A stretch of DNA of 64,000 nt from Tetrapisispora phaffii CBS 4417 (lineage: Eukaryota; Ascomycota; Saccharomycetes; Saccharomycetales; Saccharomycetaceae). The notes beneath the pieces are model-generated. The model did no database searches. It saw only the letters and a list, made by a program, of their open reading frames with translations, and was not told where the DNA came from. Location of the stretch: assembly GCF_000236905.1 (NCBI RefSeq), contig NC_016528.1:676260-740259 (forward strand). The letters are read 5' to 3'. Positions within the stretch are counted from its first letter, which is position 1. Every line of letters starts with the position of its first letter. A program made the translations under genes and the position numbers. This document shows, piece by piece, positions 29,809 to 39,716 of this stretch.

Positions 29809-30405
29809 ATGTCATGTACTGCTAATTTTCCAGATCATTTGCTTAATTTGATCAAAAAGTCGAAATATCTTCATCTAGCTACCTCATCAACAGAATGTGT
29901 ACCATCAATTTCTTTAATGAATTACATATATGTCCCACAAGATAAGTTATTTCGACCTGCTGACATATATGATTATATTATTTTTGCAACCCCTCAAAAT
30001 ACAGAAAAATATCACAACATGGAAGCAAACCCTGTGGTCGCTCTGTTATTTCATGATTGGGTGACAGCTAACAACCTATCCATTAAAAAGAAAAGTCTCT
30101 CCCAAACTAACACACCAGAACCAGGGGCTAGTGGTATTGTGGAGTCTGCACCTCCTAGCAAATTGTTAAATCTTCTACAAGAACTTAACCAAGCTGAACT
30201 AAATGAGATGAGTGCAACCATCATTGGCCATGCATATATCGTATCTCAAGATTCTGAAGAAGAATCTCATTACAAAAAGTTATTGTTGAAGGTAAACCCT
30301 GATGCATCTGCATTTATATTGGGTGAGGAAACTGTGGTAGTGAAAGTGAAAATCGAAAGCTGCAAAGTAACTGATACTTCAAATAATACCAAAATATACA
30401 CTTGA
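29809..30405 (+). CDS. Pyridoxamine 5'-phosphate oxidase-like FMN-binding split-barrel protein
   Basis: Encodes 198 aa, orthologous to S. cerevisiae YPR172W (200 aa) and its duplicate YLR456W. The family has the split-barrel fold of pyridoxamine phosphate oxidases, but its substrate is not known. The start CTANFPDHLLNLIKKSKYLHLAT and the motif VPSISLMNYIYVP, followed by IIFATPQNTEKYHNMEANPVVALLFHDW, match the FMN-site strands of this fold. The ATG at 29809 is preceded by a pyrimidine-rich leader. The gene is convergent with VPS4, as in S. cerevisiae. The call rests on family pattern and synteny. Confidence 0.88.
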   Translation: MSCTANFPDHLLNLIKKSKYLHLATSSTECVPSISLMNYIYVPQDKLFRPADIYDYIIFATPQNTEKYHNMEANPVVALLFHDWVTANNLSIKKKSLSQTNTPEPGASGIVESAPPSKLLNLLQELNQAELNEMSATIIGHAYIVSQDSEEESHYKKLLLKVNPDASAFILGEETVVVKVKIESCKVTDTSNNTKIYT

Positions 30406-30494
30406 TATGAATACCTAACTGTGATGTGAACAATTGAAGGTAAAATATAACTTACTTTATTTTTATTCTGCAAATCTACATAGAATTAATTATC

Positions 30495-30496
30495 TA

Positions 30497-30523
<27 letters not shown>
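30495..30523 (+). repeat. (TAT)n microsatellite
   Basis: About nine tandem TAT/ATT units in the short convergent spacer between the YPR172W-like gene and VPS4. Confidence 0.9.
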
Positions 30524-30530
<7 letters not shown>

Positions 30531-30678
30531 ATGAAAATAAAAATATCGATACATGTCAGAGTTCAAAGAGTGTTTATATCTCTTTCAACACTTCTATCTA
30601 TAAGTTATGGTATATTCAAGAATTATCAATGCATAATAATTAGGTAACAATTTTTATAGAAATGTTATGATTCTCCAC

Positions 30679-31977
30679 CTAATTACCTTCTTGACCAAAG
30701 TCACTTGTGAATTCTTCTTGCCTTTTAAGATCTTCTTCATTAACTGTTGGTCTATTTGTTTTTATAGCCTTTAGGAAATCTGTTATGGTTAATACAGGTT
30801 CTTTTAATTCTTTAGCCTCAATATCTACCCAACTCATTTCAGTGGCATTTGGAGCCCCTGGGGAACAAGGCGTCCACAGTTTTTTTTGATCATCTTCTGA
30901 TACATCTTTAAAATGAGTAGCACTTTGTATCTTTCTAATTGGTTCCATCAAGGCATCTTTTACAGCCACTGCAATATCACTACCTGAATAACCTTCAGTC
31001 ATCTGGCCTAAACTTCTATAATCCTCCTTTGATAAAACACAAGGTGTATCAGCGACATTAATTTCAAACATTTTTGTTCTAGCTGCTAGATCGGGAAGTG
31101 GTATGTAAATTCTTTTTTCAAATCTTCTTCTAATGGCACTATCAAGTTGCCATGGAATATTAGTTGCACCTAATACGAGAACACCTTGCGAGTCATTACC
31201 AACACCATTCATCTGTACCAACAATTCAGTTTTGATTCTTCTACTGGCCTCACTCTCACCATCGCCTCTTTGGCCTGTCAATGCGTCCACTTCATCTATA
31301 AATATAATAGATGGCTTGTTTTCTCTGGCCATGTTAAATAACTGTTTGACTAATCTTTCAGATTCACCCATCCATTTAGAAACCAAGTCACTAGAACTAA
31401 TACTGAAAAATGTAGAGTTTGCCTCTGTTGCTACAGCTTTGGCCAAATATGACTTACCTGTACCTGGAGGACCATATAATAGTATACCCGAAGTTGGTTT
31501 ACGATTGCCAGTAAATAAATGTGGGAATTTGACAGGTAGAATAACTGCTTCTTTCAAAGCTTCTTTTGCACCTTCTAAACCAGCAATGTCTTCCCATTTC
31601 ACATTTGGCTTTTCTGTCAAAATAGCTCCGGACAACGCACCTTTCAGCTTCTTATCTTCAGCATCTTCATCATTTGAATCTTTATTATTAGCTGATTTCT
31701 GAGCACCACTTGTTGAATTTGAAGTGCCATTTTTTTTATTCTCTTCTTCTTTTTCTAAATGTTCTTTCAGTTGTTCTGCTCTATTTAAGTATTCTGTAAA
31801 TTTTGCCCTTATCAATTCTTTTGATTTTGGATTCTTTTCATACTTCAATGCCAGCATCAAATAATCCAAACCATTATAATACGCGGTGTATGCTTCTGCA
31901 TACTGCGTAGCGGTATCATAATTCACAGCAGTTTGTATTAGATCTATACCTTTAGATAAAAAATCACCAGTACTCAT
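30679..31977 (-). CDS. VPS4: AAA ATPase Vps4
   Basis: Encodes 432 aa (S. cerevisiae has 437). Vps4 disassembles ESCRT-III on endosomes and at other membrane-scission sites. An N-terminal MIT domain (about 1-77) is followed by a Ser/Asn/Asp-rich linker. The AAA cassette has Walker A GPPGTGKS (169-176), Walker B IIFIDE (224-229), pore-loop segment around KWMGES (201-206) and the arginine-finger region with [10 protein letters not shown]. The Vps4-specific beta domain and C-terminal helix follow, ending DFGQEGN. The ATG at 31977 gives [15 protein letters not shown], the conserved start. Gene order with YPR172W and NBP1/CSA1 is conserved. Confidence 0.97.
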   Translation of the reverse strand: MSTGDFLSKGIDLIQTAVNYDTATQYAEAYTAYYNGLDYLMLALKYEKNPKSKELIRAKFTEYLNRAEQLKEHLEKEEENKKNGTSNSTSGAQKSANNKDSNDEDAEDKKLKGALSGAILTEKPNVKWEDIAGLEGAKEALKEAVILPVKFPHLFTGNRKPTSGILLYGPPGTGKSYLAKAVATEANSTFFSISSSDLVSKWMGESERLVKQLFNMARENKPSIIFIDEVDALTGQRGDGESEASRRIKTELLVQMNGVGNDSQGVLVLGATNIPWQLDSAIRRRFEKRIYIPLPDLAARTKMFEINVADTPCVLSKEDYRSLGQMTEGYSGSDIAVAVKDALMEPIRKIQSATHFKDVSEDDQKKLWTPCSPGAPNATEMSWVDIEAKELKEPVLTITDFLKAIKTNRPTVNEEDLKRQEEFTSDFGQEGN

Positions 31978-32658
31978 AATGAATCAATATAATCAAAAAA
32001 TTAAACCAACAAACCAAATTCAGTATATAATAGACTAGTATTTTAATATTGAGATTCCTTTATCCTAATCCTTAACGCTCTTTTATTGGAAACAGATCAC
32101 AATAGATATAGTAGTTTATTCCAACTAAAAAACAATGTATATTTATTTTGGAACAACCAAAAGTACGTAAAATAAACTCAAATCTAGTACTGCTGTGACA
32201 CCCTCGACTTATATAAGTATCTAATCAATCCTTTAATCGCAAAGAATCAAGTAATATATATATTATTTCATAAGATTATTACTATCATTTTAAGAACATC
32301 CTCTGACTTCTTAACGAAAAATTTCATTTGATTGAAAAAGGGATTGAAGGTTAAAGCGGGCAGGATTCGGGCGTGACGATAACCCGGCCGGCGCGCAACA
32401 GTTTCTATCTTAAACAACGTTGGTAGATACGATATAACTTCATATTAGAACCACATTTACACCAGTAGTGATTCAATTTAGATTATAAGTCACCATTGAA
32501 TGGTTCATTATTTATGTCAATACGTTATTCGTATCCAATTCACCTCTTTTGCAGTACTAAAAGAGTGTTCGAGGCTTTGATTCCGCTCAGAGATGTTCCA
32601 TTATCTTTGTCTTTGAGTAAGATCTCCTTTAAGAGTCTCTTGATTCATGTGATGGTGG
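31978..32658. other. Intergenic region upstream of VPS4
   Basis: 0.68 kb of mostly AT-rich DNA with one conspicuous GC-rich island at about 32356-32400 that includes CCGGCCGGCGCGC. This probably lies in the VPS4 promoter. The plus-strand frame 32496-32720 mostly overlaps the 3' end of the NBP1-type gene and is not supported. Confidence 0.55.
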
Positions 32659-33852
32659 TTACCGAGGTGATGAATATTTTGAATAATCGATATTTATTGG
32701 AGACAAAGATCTTTCTCTAATGTCTTGTTTGAGTTTTTCTGTCTCCGGTATTTTAGGATATTTGTTGTAAAATTCTGAGGTTGTCGGTTTACCTACTTCT
32801 TCTTCGTTCTTTTTTGTACTCCCACTGACTTTTCTCATGGGACTCGACGTAAACAACGGGTTTACTGTTCTCCTTGGAGATGGAGGCAAGTCAGCCTCTG
32901 GAATTAAATTTTCTTTTTGCAGGTTTTTGATATCTCTTCTAGATTTGACGTACTCACTATCGATATTTGCATCATCTAACAATGATTCTAATAGACTATT
33001 TTTCTCCTTAGCAAATTTAAGTTTCTTCTTGGACAAGTACAGTTCTTTCTCCACTATATTCAATTTGCTCTCTAAACTATCAACTTTTTTTTGCAGCAGA
33101 AAGACTTGATCATCAACAATATTTAAATTTCTAGATTTAACTTTCCTATTATAGTCTCTTCTTGATATATCATTCTTTGCATCACTACTAAATTCCGCGT
33201 CTATAGTTTCATTCTCTCTATCAATATCATCATTTTGTCTATACGATGGTCTACCTCTCTTTAATTGATCAAGTAACGCTTCATCATTCCTTTTCTCCAA
33301 TAATTTTCTTTTAAAAGCTTCACTCCTACCGATTCTTTCTCTCATTCTTCTTCTCTCTTCCATTTGCGAACATCTTGCAGAATCCGAAATTCTATTACTC
33401 TCTGGTAATAGTTGATCCAAACTTTCTGATACTCTTTTCATTCTGCCCATATTCTCTGCTTCTGGTGAAAAAATGGTCTTAATTGCACTTAAAATTTTCG
33501 TTAAAGTCCCAGGATTTCTTTGGTTGCGAGCAATTCTCCCTGCAAGCATCTCCCTTTCAACTTTCTCTTGATACATTCTCCCTTTTCTCCTTTCGCCATT
33601 AACAGATTTTTTCACTCCTCCCCTATTACGATTTCTCACTGTGTTCAATAACACCTCACCACTTTCATTGCCGTTCACTTCTCTCATCAAATGTGCCCTC
33701 GCTGAACTTGATCTATCAGCCATTCTTTTACGTCTTTGTGCCTTCATATATTCCAAATCACCGTATTCATGCTTGCGACCATCTACCGGTGTTCTATCTT
33801 CTGAATCTTGCCCAAAAAACCCACGAGCCATCCCCTGTACTGATTCTAACAT
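32659..33852 (-). CDS. NBP1: Spindle-pole-body duplication protein of the Nbp1/Csa1 family
   Basis: Encodes 397 aa. The slot between VPS4 and DPB2 is that of S. cerevisiae YPR174C (CSA1), whose whole-genome duplicate is NBP1 (YLR457C, 319 aa). Nbp1 inserts the duplicating spindle pole body into the nuclear envelope through an amphipathic helix. Visible here are a start MLESVQGMARGFFG, a strongly basic N-terminal half, a candidate amphipathic helix LTKILSAIKTIF (117-128), a coiled coil at about 246-295 (VFLLQKKVDSLESKLNIVEK) and a Ser/Pro-rich end. The essential function probably resides here if no second copy exists; that cannot be judged from this window. Divergent from DPB2, it shares a promoter carrying MCB sites. 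Confidence 0.75.
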   Translation of the reverse strand: MLESVQGMARGFFGQDSEDRTPVDGRKHEYGDLEYMKAQRRKRMADRSSSARAHLMREVNGNESGEVLLNTVRNRNRGGVKKSVNGERRKGRMYQEKVEREMLAGRIARNQRNPGTLTKILSAIKTIFSPEAENMGRMKRVSESLDQLLPESNRISDSARCSQMEERRRMRERIGRSEAFKRKLLEKRNDEALLDQLKRGRPSYRQNDDIDRENETIDAEFSSDAKNDISRRDYNRKVKSRNLNIVDDQVFLLQKKVDSLESKLNIVEKELYLSKKKLKFAKEKNSLLESLLDDANIDSEYVKSRRDIKNLQKENLIPEADLPPSPRRTVNPLFTSSPMRKVSGSTKKNEEEVGKPTTSEFYNKYPKIPETEKLKQDIRERSLSPINIDYSKYSSPR

Positions 33853-34492
33853 CCCTATAGGTTCCTTACTGTTGTTATGTTCTTGCCTCAGGTAAATAAC
33901 CTTAAAATAGTGTTACAGTCAAAAAAAATATAATTTCTATTATATTATTTTTTGGTTTCTCAACAGTTCACTAAAAAATCCCAATCGATATAAAGTTTGT
34001 ATGCCAAGATGCAATCACAACCAACCTCTAATAAACCAATTGGACCTTGCTACCATATAGCAACTATCATTAAAATAGTTACTTTTGTATACTTTACTCA
34101 TTGGTAGCTTTTCTCCAACTTTTAAAATTCGTGATTTCGTGATTTTTTGAGGACATTTTTTAAATTTTTGATGTAAAAAATTACACGATTAAGTACGGTG
34201 ATACAGGCGTTTCTAACCACAAACGCCAGTTCTCAAATTCTGTAAAGTGGGGTTACCCGACTATTGAATTATAACGGTCACGTGCAGTAACGCGTTAGTC
34301 ACGTGCACTGCACGTGAGTGCTGTAACCTTTATAGTACATGCAATGGTTTACGCGTTTCGATGCCATCCCCCCATCTGTACAAGATTCGAGAACTCGATA
34401 TAGATAAAAGTATAAAAGTATAAGTGTATGAATGTGCATGACGGTTCTGTATTGTGCCAATTGCAATAGCCAACAAATCGCCAAGAGTCATC
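33853..34492. other. Divergent promoter between NBP1-type gene and DPB2
   Basis: 0.64 kb. The half nearer DPB2 holds a dense regulatory cluster (Reb1 core, three CACGTG boxes, two MCBs), listed separately. The half nearer NBP1 is AT-rich with A/T tracts and no recognised sites. Confidence 0.65.
34253..34356. promoter_or_regulatory. MCB and Cbf1/E-box cluster in the DPB2 promoter
   Basis: Within 104 bp: Reb1 core TTACCCG (34253-34259), CACGTG at 34279-34284, ACGCGT at 34290-34295, CACGTG at 34300-34305 (as GTCACGTG), CACGTG at 34311-34316 and ACGCGT at 34351-34356. ACGCGT is the MluI cell-cycle box bound by MBF (Mbp1/Swi6) and drives G1/S expression of DNA replication genes, including DNA polymerase subunits, in S. 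cerevisiae. CACGTG is the core site of Cbf1 and other bHLH factors. The cluster is 137-240 bp upstream of DPB2. Confidence 0.75.
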
Positions 34493-36778
34493 ATGTTTAG
34501 TTCTGGGAATGTGTTACCAGTGAAGATCCAGCCTCCGTTGTTGAGACCGTTGGCATACCGTGTGCTATCCAAGAAGTTTGGACTGAATATCAAATCTGAT
34601 GGGTTGGCAGAGTTAGCAGAGTTTATTGGAAACGCTTTTGGAATGGAGTGGAAGAAAAGTTCGGAAACTGTCCTTTTTTTAGAGCAATTCGCTACCGTCT
34701 GGAAGCAACAAGAACGAGGTTTGTTCATTGACTCTACTGGTACAAAAAGTGTAATCTCTGAGATTAAAGAAAGAAGTAAAAGTAGGATAAAAGTTAGAGA
34801 TGAGCCTGATCTGGGGCCTGCACAAGAACCGAAGAAGGCAAAAACTTTGGATAATTTTTTGTTGAAAAATGTTCTTCAACAAAAGAATGTGGAAGTAACA
34901 AAGCAAGAAACAGATTCGGAAGATATCCCAATGGATGATGGGATTGAAATAATTAGTGAGCACACTTCTCTGTCTAACAATGGTACGGGAATTGAAATGT
35001 CAGATGGAATCGAAACGTCAGATGGAATTGTAATAAAAGAAGAAGAAGTTCAAGATATCACTGATGTGGACCCTATTTCAAATTATTCAATCCCTCAAAT
35101 TGAACCCATTGAACAAATCGAAGCGGAAGAGGTGACTGAGGATGAAATGGAGCAACTAAACTGGAGAGATTATTTTAAAATTATTAATGTAGATGAACAA
35201 CAAAACTTCTCATATAACCCAAGAAAGTTGCAATTCATATTCAAACCGAGTTTTAAAAAACCACATTCAAATCACAACTCAGAGATAATAAATAATTCAA
35301 ATTTAAAACTACAATTACCGGATATTCAATCAAAATTAGCAATCTTTTCAACAAGATACTACCTACTTAGAGATAGAATAATGAGAAATGAAGCTTTCCA
35401 AAATAATGATTCTTTCAATCCTTTATCCTCAATGGTAAATATGAAAAATGCCTTACAAAATAATGATAAATCGGAACTAATATCTAACATGTCCCTAACT
35501 CCAATCAAAACATTACTTGGTAGAAACGGCCAAAATTTCTTGATTTTAGGTATGCTTCGAGTAAACGCCAAGGGGAATTGGTGTTTAGAAGACCCCTCTG
35601 GTGATATTGAAGTTGATCTATCGCAAACACTTCCTACAGCCGGTTTATACTATGTGCCGGGTGCAATCGTATTAACTGAAGGTATATATTATTCAGCAAC
35701 AAATACATTTCACGTTACATCTATGACACACCCTCCTTGTGAAAGAAGAGATGTTACATTGGAAGCAATTGGTAACATCGATTTATTAGGTATTCATGGA
35801 ATTTCTACTCCGAATTATATTGCAAAACTGGATGACGATTTAAAAATCAGACTACATTATTTGGAAAAAGATTTTACAGATCATAGGTTCGCTATCATGG
35901 GGGGTGATATGTTCTTAAATGAATTACAGACACTATCTGCATTGAGAAAAGTTTTTTCAAAACTTAACGAAGATCCACCTATTATGATTATTTTACAAGG
36001 TTCTTTCTCAAGCACACCGGTGCATGCATCCACAAATAGTAAAAGCATGAGCATCAGCACTCAATACAAAAATAATTTTGATAGTCTAGCATCATTATTA
36101 TCTGAATTCGAAGATTTGATTAATTATTCAACTTTCCTTTTTATCCCTGGTGTTAATGATCCCTGGAGTTCCATGGTAACTTTAGGTTCAACAGGTTTAT
36201 GGCCTCAAAAGCCAATTCCAAATCACTTTACTACAAGAATAAACAGAATATGTAGACATGTAATTTGGGGATCAAATCCAACAAGAATTGCATACCTGTC
36301 TCAAGAAATCGTTATAATGAGAGATAATATTTGTGGAAGATTTAAAAGAAATAGCGTTCAATTTCGAACAGTAGAGGAAAAAGAAGGTATTAATAAGCAA
36401 TTAAAAAAAGACAATGAAAAATCACAATTACTGGATGATGATGATATTCCGATGAAGTCCTTGTCCATAGACCCAAACAAGCTACCAGCCAGGGTACATG
36501 AATCTAGGAAAATTGTAAAAACTATTTTAGATCAAGGTCATTTATCACCGTTCACACCTGATATTAGACCAATAGCATGGGGTTTAGACCACTCTTTAAC
36601 ATTATACCCGATTCCATCAACACTAATACTATGTGATCAAACTGCACCACAATTTGAACTTACATATAACGGTTGTAAAGCTTTCAATCCAGGAAAGTTT
36701 ATAAGTAACAATCGTGCAAGATTCCTAGCTTATACACCATCATTGAAGAAGGTTCAAGAGGAAGAATTGTATTTCTAG
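34493..36778 (+). CDS. DPB2: DNA polymerase epsilon subunit B
   Basis: Encodes 761 aa from the ATG at 34493. The open frame extends 13 codons upstream to a GTG, but MFSSGNVLPVKIQPPLLRPLAYR is the family start. Dpb2 (689 aa in S. cerevisiae) is the essential second subunit of leading-strand polymerase epsilon and contacts GINS in the CMG helicase. The N-terminal GINS-binding domain (about 1-95, through QQERGLFID) is conserved. An expanded acidic linker (about 100-230) follows, then the OB fold (from LLGRNGQNFLILGML) and the inactive calcineurin-like phosphodiesterase domain (FAIMGGDMFLNE, FIPGVNDPW, LSQEIVIMRDN). The extra length is mostly in the linker. Placement between CSA1/NBP1 and BET2 matches S. 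cerevisiae. Confidence 0.97.
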   Translation: MFSSGNVLPVKIQPPLLRPLAYRVLSKKFGLNIKSDGLAELAEFIGNAFGMEWKKSSETVLFLEQFATVWKQQERGLFIDSTGTKSVISEIKERSKSRIKVRDEPDLGPAQEPKKAKTLDNFLLKNVLQQKNVEVTKQETDSEDIPMDDGIEIISEHTSLSNNGTGIEMSDGIETSDGIVIKEEEVQDITDVDPISNYSIPQIEPIEQIEAEEVTEDEMEQLNWRDYFKIINVDEQQNFSYNPRKLQFIFKPSFKKPHSNHNSEIINNSNLKLQLPDIQSKLAIFSTRYYLLRDRIMRNEAFQNNDSFNPLSSMVNMKNALQNNDKSELISNMSLTPIKTLLGRNGQNFLILGMLRVNAKGNWCLEDPSGDIEVDLSQTLPTAGLYYVPGAIVLTEGIYYSATNTFHVTSMTHPPCERRDVTLEAIGNIDLLGIHGISTPNYIAKLDDDLKIRLHYLEKDFTDHRFAIMGGDMFLNELQTLSALRKVFSKLNEDPPIMIILQGSFSSTPVHASTNSKSMSISTQYKNNFDSLASLLSEFEDLINYSTFLFIPGVNDPWSSMVTLGSTGLWPQKPIPNHFTTRINRICRHVIWGSNPTRIAYLSQEIVIMRDNICGRFKRNSVQFRTVEEKEGINKQLKKDNEKSQLLDDDDIPMKSLSIDPNKLPARVHESRKIVKTILDQGHLSPFTPDIRPIAWGLDHSLTLYPIPSTLILCDQTAPQFELTYNGCKAFNPGKFISNNRARFLAYTPSLKKVQEEELYF

Positions 36779-36849
36779 ATAGATTACGATATAAATTGGT
36801 AAAAAAAATTGAATTAATGCATGTTTTTATGAATTATAATATGTTATAC

Positions 36850-36866
36850 TATATATATATATATAT
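36850..36866 (+). repeat. (TA)8 microsatellite
   Basis: Perfect alternating TA tract in the 123-bp spacer where DPB2 and BET2 converge. Confidence 0.9.
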
Positions 36867-36901
36867 CATTAGTTGTTCGTAAGAATTTGATTCAAGAACA
36901 G

Positions 36902-37876
36902 CTAATATGGGTACACTTTAAACTCTTTCGTGACACTGCAAGGCATGCAATATGCTGGATCTATTGGGACAAGATCATCGAAGCCCATCAAACTTAAACC
37001 AGCTAACCCAAATACAGTATGAAAGACATCTACTTCATTGTCGGGTCTATCACTAATTCCACCTTTAACTTCATCTTGCGATTGCAGAATAAAATTTCTT
37101 AATTTCTCATAATTTATCCAATCCAATTTTTTGATCACTGCAAGAGAAGACAAAACCCACCAACTGTAACAAACATCTGGTAATTTACTTGGTCTCCCAT
37201 TTAATCCACCTTCCGGTAGTTGTCTTTCACATAACCACCACCCAATTTCCTCTATTTGATGGTCGCTTAGACGATCTAATTTATTGACAATTGCCAGGGC
37301 CCCAAGGCAGGTAAAAACTTGAGCTGAATGACTTTCAGCACCTGGGCACGATCCAAACCCACCATCAAAATTATAACATTTTAAAATGAAATCAACAGCA
37401 GGATCTACTACATCAGAGCTTAGCTCCCCTAGTATAGATAATGAACTCAATGCATTGTATGAAAACCTTGTATCGACTTCTCCAAATCTATCACCTTGGA
37501 AAGAACCATCAGGAAGTTGATTGCCTTTGATGAATTTAATACATTTTTCTCGTCTTATTACTGTCAACGCATCTAACGAATTGTATGTAGCAAGAATTTG
37601 AAGACCTGATAAAGTTGAAAGTAAATGTCCATCATGTTTTGGGAATGGAGCAAAACCACCGTACTGGTCATCAAAACAGCTTAAAACAAATTTAATAACA
37701 TCTTCCCTTTTAAATGTATCCTTGGCATTTAAAAGAGATAGAGCAGTCAACCCCCAATAAACACCGTTCAATCTTAGGTGCTCACTTAACCAATATTCAA
37801 AATCGGACTGTTTCTTATCTAGGGAGTCAATATATTGGATATGTTTTTCTTTATGTAATTTTAATTCTGATGGCAT
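36902..37876 (-). CDS. BET2: Rab geranylgeranyltransferase (type II) beta subunit
   Basis: Encodes 324 aa (S. cerevisiae Bet2 has 325). With Bet4 and the escort protein Mrs6 it geranylgeranylates Ypt1, Sec4 and other Rab proteins. The protein is made of prenyltransferase beta repeats (for example DGSFQGDRFGEVDTRFSYNAL and DGGFGSCPGAESHSAQVFTCLGAL). The zinc ligands expected from the family are present: Asp234 and Cys236 in KLPDVCYSWW and His286 in DVFHTVFGL. The ATG at 37876 is the only suitable start. It is convergent with DPB2 and divergent from PRP4. Confidence 0.97.
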   Translation of the reverse strand: MPSELKLHKEKHIQYIDSLDKKQSDFEYWLSEHLRLNGVYWGLTALSLLNAKDTFKREDVIKFVLSCFDDQYGGFAPFPKHDGHLLSTLSGLQILATYNSLDALTVIRREKCIKFIKGNQLPDGSFQGDRFGEVDTRFSYNALSSLSILGELSSDVVDPAVDFILKCYNFDGGFGSCPGAESHSAQVFTCLGALAIVNKLDRLSDHQIEEIGWWLCERQLPEGGLNGRPSKLPDVCYSWWVLSSLAVIKKLDWINYEKLRNFILQSQDEVKGGISDRPDNEVDVFHTVFGLAGLSLMGFDDLVPIDPAYCMPCSVTKEFKVYPY

Positions 37877-38186
37877 TGCTTATGGATATCTATCTTAGCC
37901 AAGTTGATGGTACCTTTACTAAGACAATTATTTATAATTGGTAGAATAATATTTACTTTTATGATTAACTGAACCATTTTATCAGTATTTTTAAGTTGTG
38001 GAACTTCAAAAAGCGTAAATTTGAAAAGCATCGAAACTTTTGATGGATACCTATTTAATTAATATACATAAAAAGTGTTGACAGATTCTATAGAATTAAC
38101 TGATAATGATACATTCTGAATTAACAACGGTGTTAAAATAAGTGATGAACCAATAAGTTATAGAAATAACCCTGTGCAAAGAAAAT
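37877..38186. other. Divergent promoter between BET2 and PRP4
   Basis: 310 bp, AT-rich. No specific sites recognised. The plus frame that ends at 37944 is an antisense shadow of BET2. Confidence 0.6.
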
Positions 38187-39620
38187 ATGGAAGAGAAGAA
38201 AGGTATTCTATTGGAAGATTTAGAAATTGATTTGGACCACATCCCAATATCAAATCAAGATAAAACAAGCATAAATGACAAGCTAAGTAAAATAAAAATT
38301 CAAAGACATGGTAGAATTTTTGACATACCAACTGATGATATACAAATTATGGAAATATTAAAAAGATTAGGTGTTGAGGGAACATTACCAAATGAAAATG
38401 CTAGACTTAGAAGAGAGAGATTAATTGGAATTATATCCGATGATTTGACATTGTTCAAGAAGTTTGAGGGGCATATGAAGGAATTAGATACAACTAACGC
38501 AAATAATACTTTGAGTGATGATGATGGCGATGAAGAAGAAGAAGAAGAATTTTATACTGTTGCTGATGATGATCTGATAAAAGCGAGGAAATTGATTCTT
38601 CAATATTCGATAACAAATTCCATGAAGAGAATTAAACTAGAGAAAGAATTAGCAAATAACTTTAATTGGAAAAATGTTTTAGCTTCAAAAAGAAACTTAA
38701 AAACAGGATTGAAACGATATGAATTAACAGGATCTCAAGTTATAGCAGAAAGGCCTGTATCAGTGGTCAAACTTGCTCCTCAAAGTAAATTGCTTGCGTC
38801 AGGTAGTTGGGATGGTGCAATTTCAATAGTAGATAATATGAATTTGGAAAGAAAAACACATTTTCAAGCTGCGCATGTGGGTAAGATTGGTGGAATTGAA
38901 TGGTCTAATGATGAAGCTTATCTTTTTACTGGTGGAGAAGATTGTTTGGTGAAAGTGTTTGGTTACGAAAAGAATGACTTGACCTCAATTGACACATTAA
39001 AAGGACACCAAGGAAGAGTGTCAGATGTTAAATTACATCCACTGGGGAAGTATCTCGGCAGTTCATCTTTCGATAATACTTGGAGGCTTTGGGACATCGA
39101 AAAGAAAAAAGAAATATTGTTACAAGAAGGTCATAGTAAAGAGATTTTTAGTCTAGCATTTCATACAGATGGTTCTCTAACAGCTACTGCAGGATTTGAT
39201 TCAATAGGAATGATTTGGGATTTAAGGTCAGGTAAAAATATAATGAATTTAATTGGACATGCAAAACCTATATATTCATTGGATTGGGCACCAAACGGTT
39301 ACCAACTTGCTACGGGAAGTGGAGATGGTACCATAAAGATCTGGGATCTAAGGAATAAAGAGTCAAACTGTGCCTCAATATTTGCTCATAAGAATCTAGT
39401 CACAAGTGTTCAATATGAAAAAAACAACGGTGGTTTCGTATTTTCTGCTGGATATGACAAACTTATAAAAATACATGATTCTAAGACATATGAATCTGTA
39501 GCGACTTTGGAAGGACATACTGAGAAAATATTAACACTTGACACTTCACCAATATCAAACTTGATCGTATCCAGTGGATGGGACAGAACTGTAAAAATTT
39601 GGGATAATGATAACATATAA
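38187..39620 (+). CDS. PRP4: U4/U6 snRNP WD40 protein Prp4
   Basis: Encodes 477 aa (S. cerevisiae has 465). Prp4 is a component of the U4/U6.U5 tri-snRNP that binds Prp3 and is required for spliceosome assembly. The N-terminus carries the PRP4 motif (IPTDDIQIMEILKRLGVEGTL followed by NENARLRRERL, about residues 47-80) and an acidic GAA-encoded Glu run. A seven-blade WD40 propeller (about 180-477) follows with clear GH...WD units such as LKGHQGRVSDVKLHP and SFDNTWRLWD. The ATG at 38187 gives MEEKKGILLEDLEIDLD. The flanking order BET2-PRP4-HDA3 matches S. cerevisiae. Confidence 0.96.
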   Translation: MEEKKGILLEDLEIDLDHIPISNQDKTSINDKLSKIKIQRHGRIFDIPTDDIQIMEILKRLGVEGTLPNENARLRRERLIGIISDDLTLFKKFEGHMKELDTTNANNTLSDDDGDEEEEEEFYTVADDDLIKARKLILQYSITNSMKRIKLEKELANNFNWKNVLASKRNLKTGLKRYELTGSQVIAERPVSVVKLAPQSKLLASGSWDGAISIVDNMNLERKTHFQAAHVGKIGGIEWSNDEAYLFTGGEDCLVKVFGYEKNDLTSIDTLKGHQGRVSDVKLHPLGKYLGSSSFDNTWRLWDIEKKKEILLQEGHSKEIFSLAFHTDGSLTATAGFDSIGMIWDLRSGKNIMNLIGHAKPIYSLDWAPNGYQLATGSGDGTIKIWDLRNKESNCASIFAHKNLVTSVQYEKNNGGFVFSAGYDKLIKIHDSKTYESVATLEGHTEKILTLDTSPISNLIVSSGWDRTVKIWDNDNI

Positions 39621-39716
39621 TTGCATCTATTTTTTATTATATATTTTATAGAATTTTCAAACATAACTTTTTAGATACATATTCTTTAAATGAGGTTAGA
39701 TATTAATTAATTCCAT

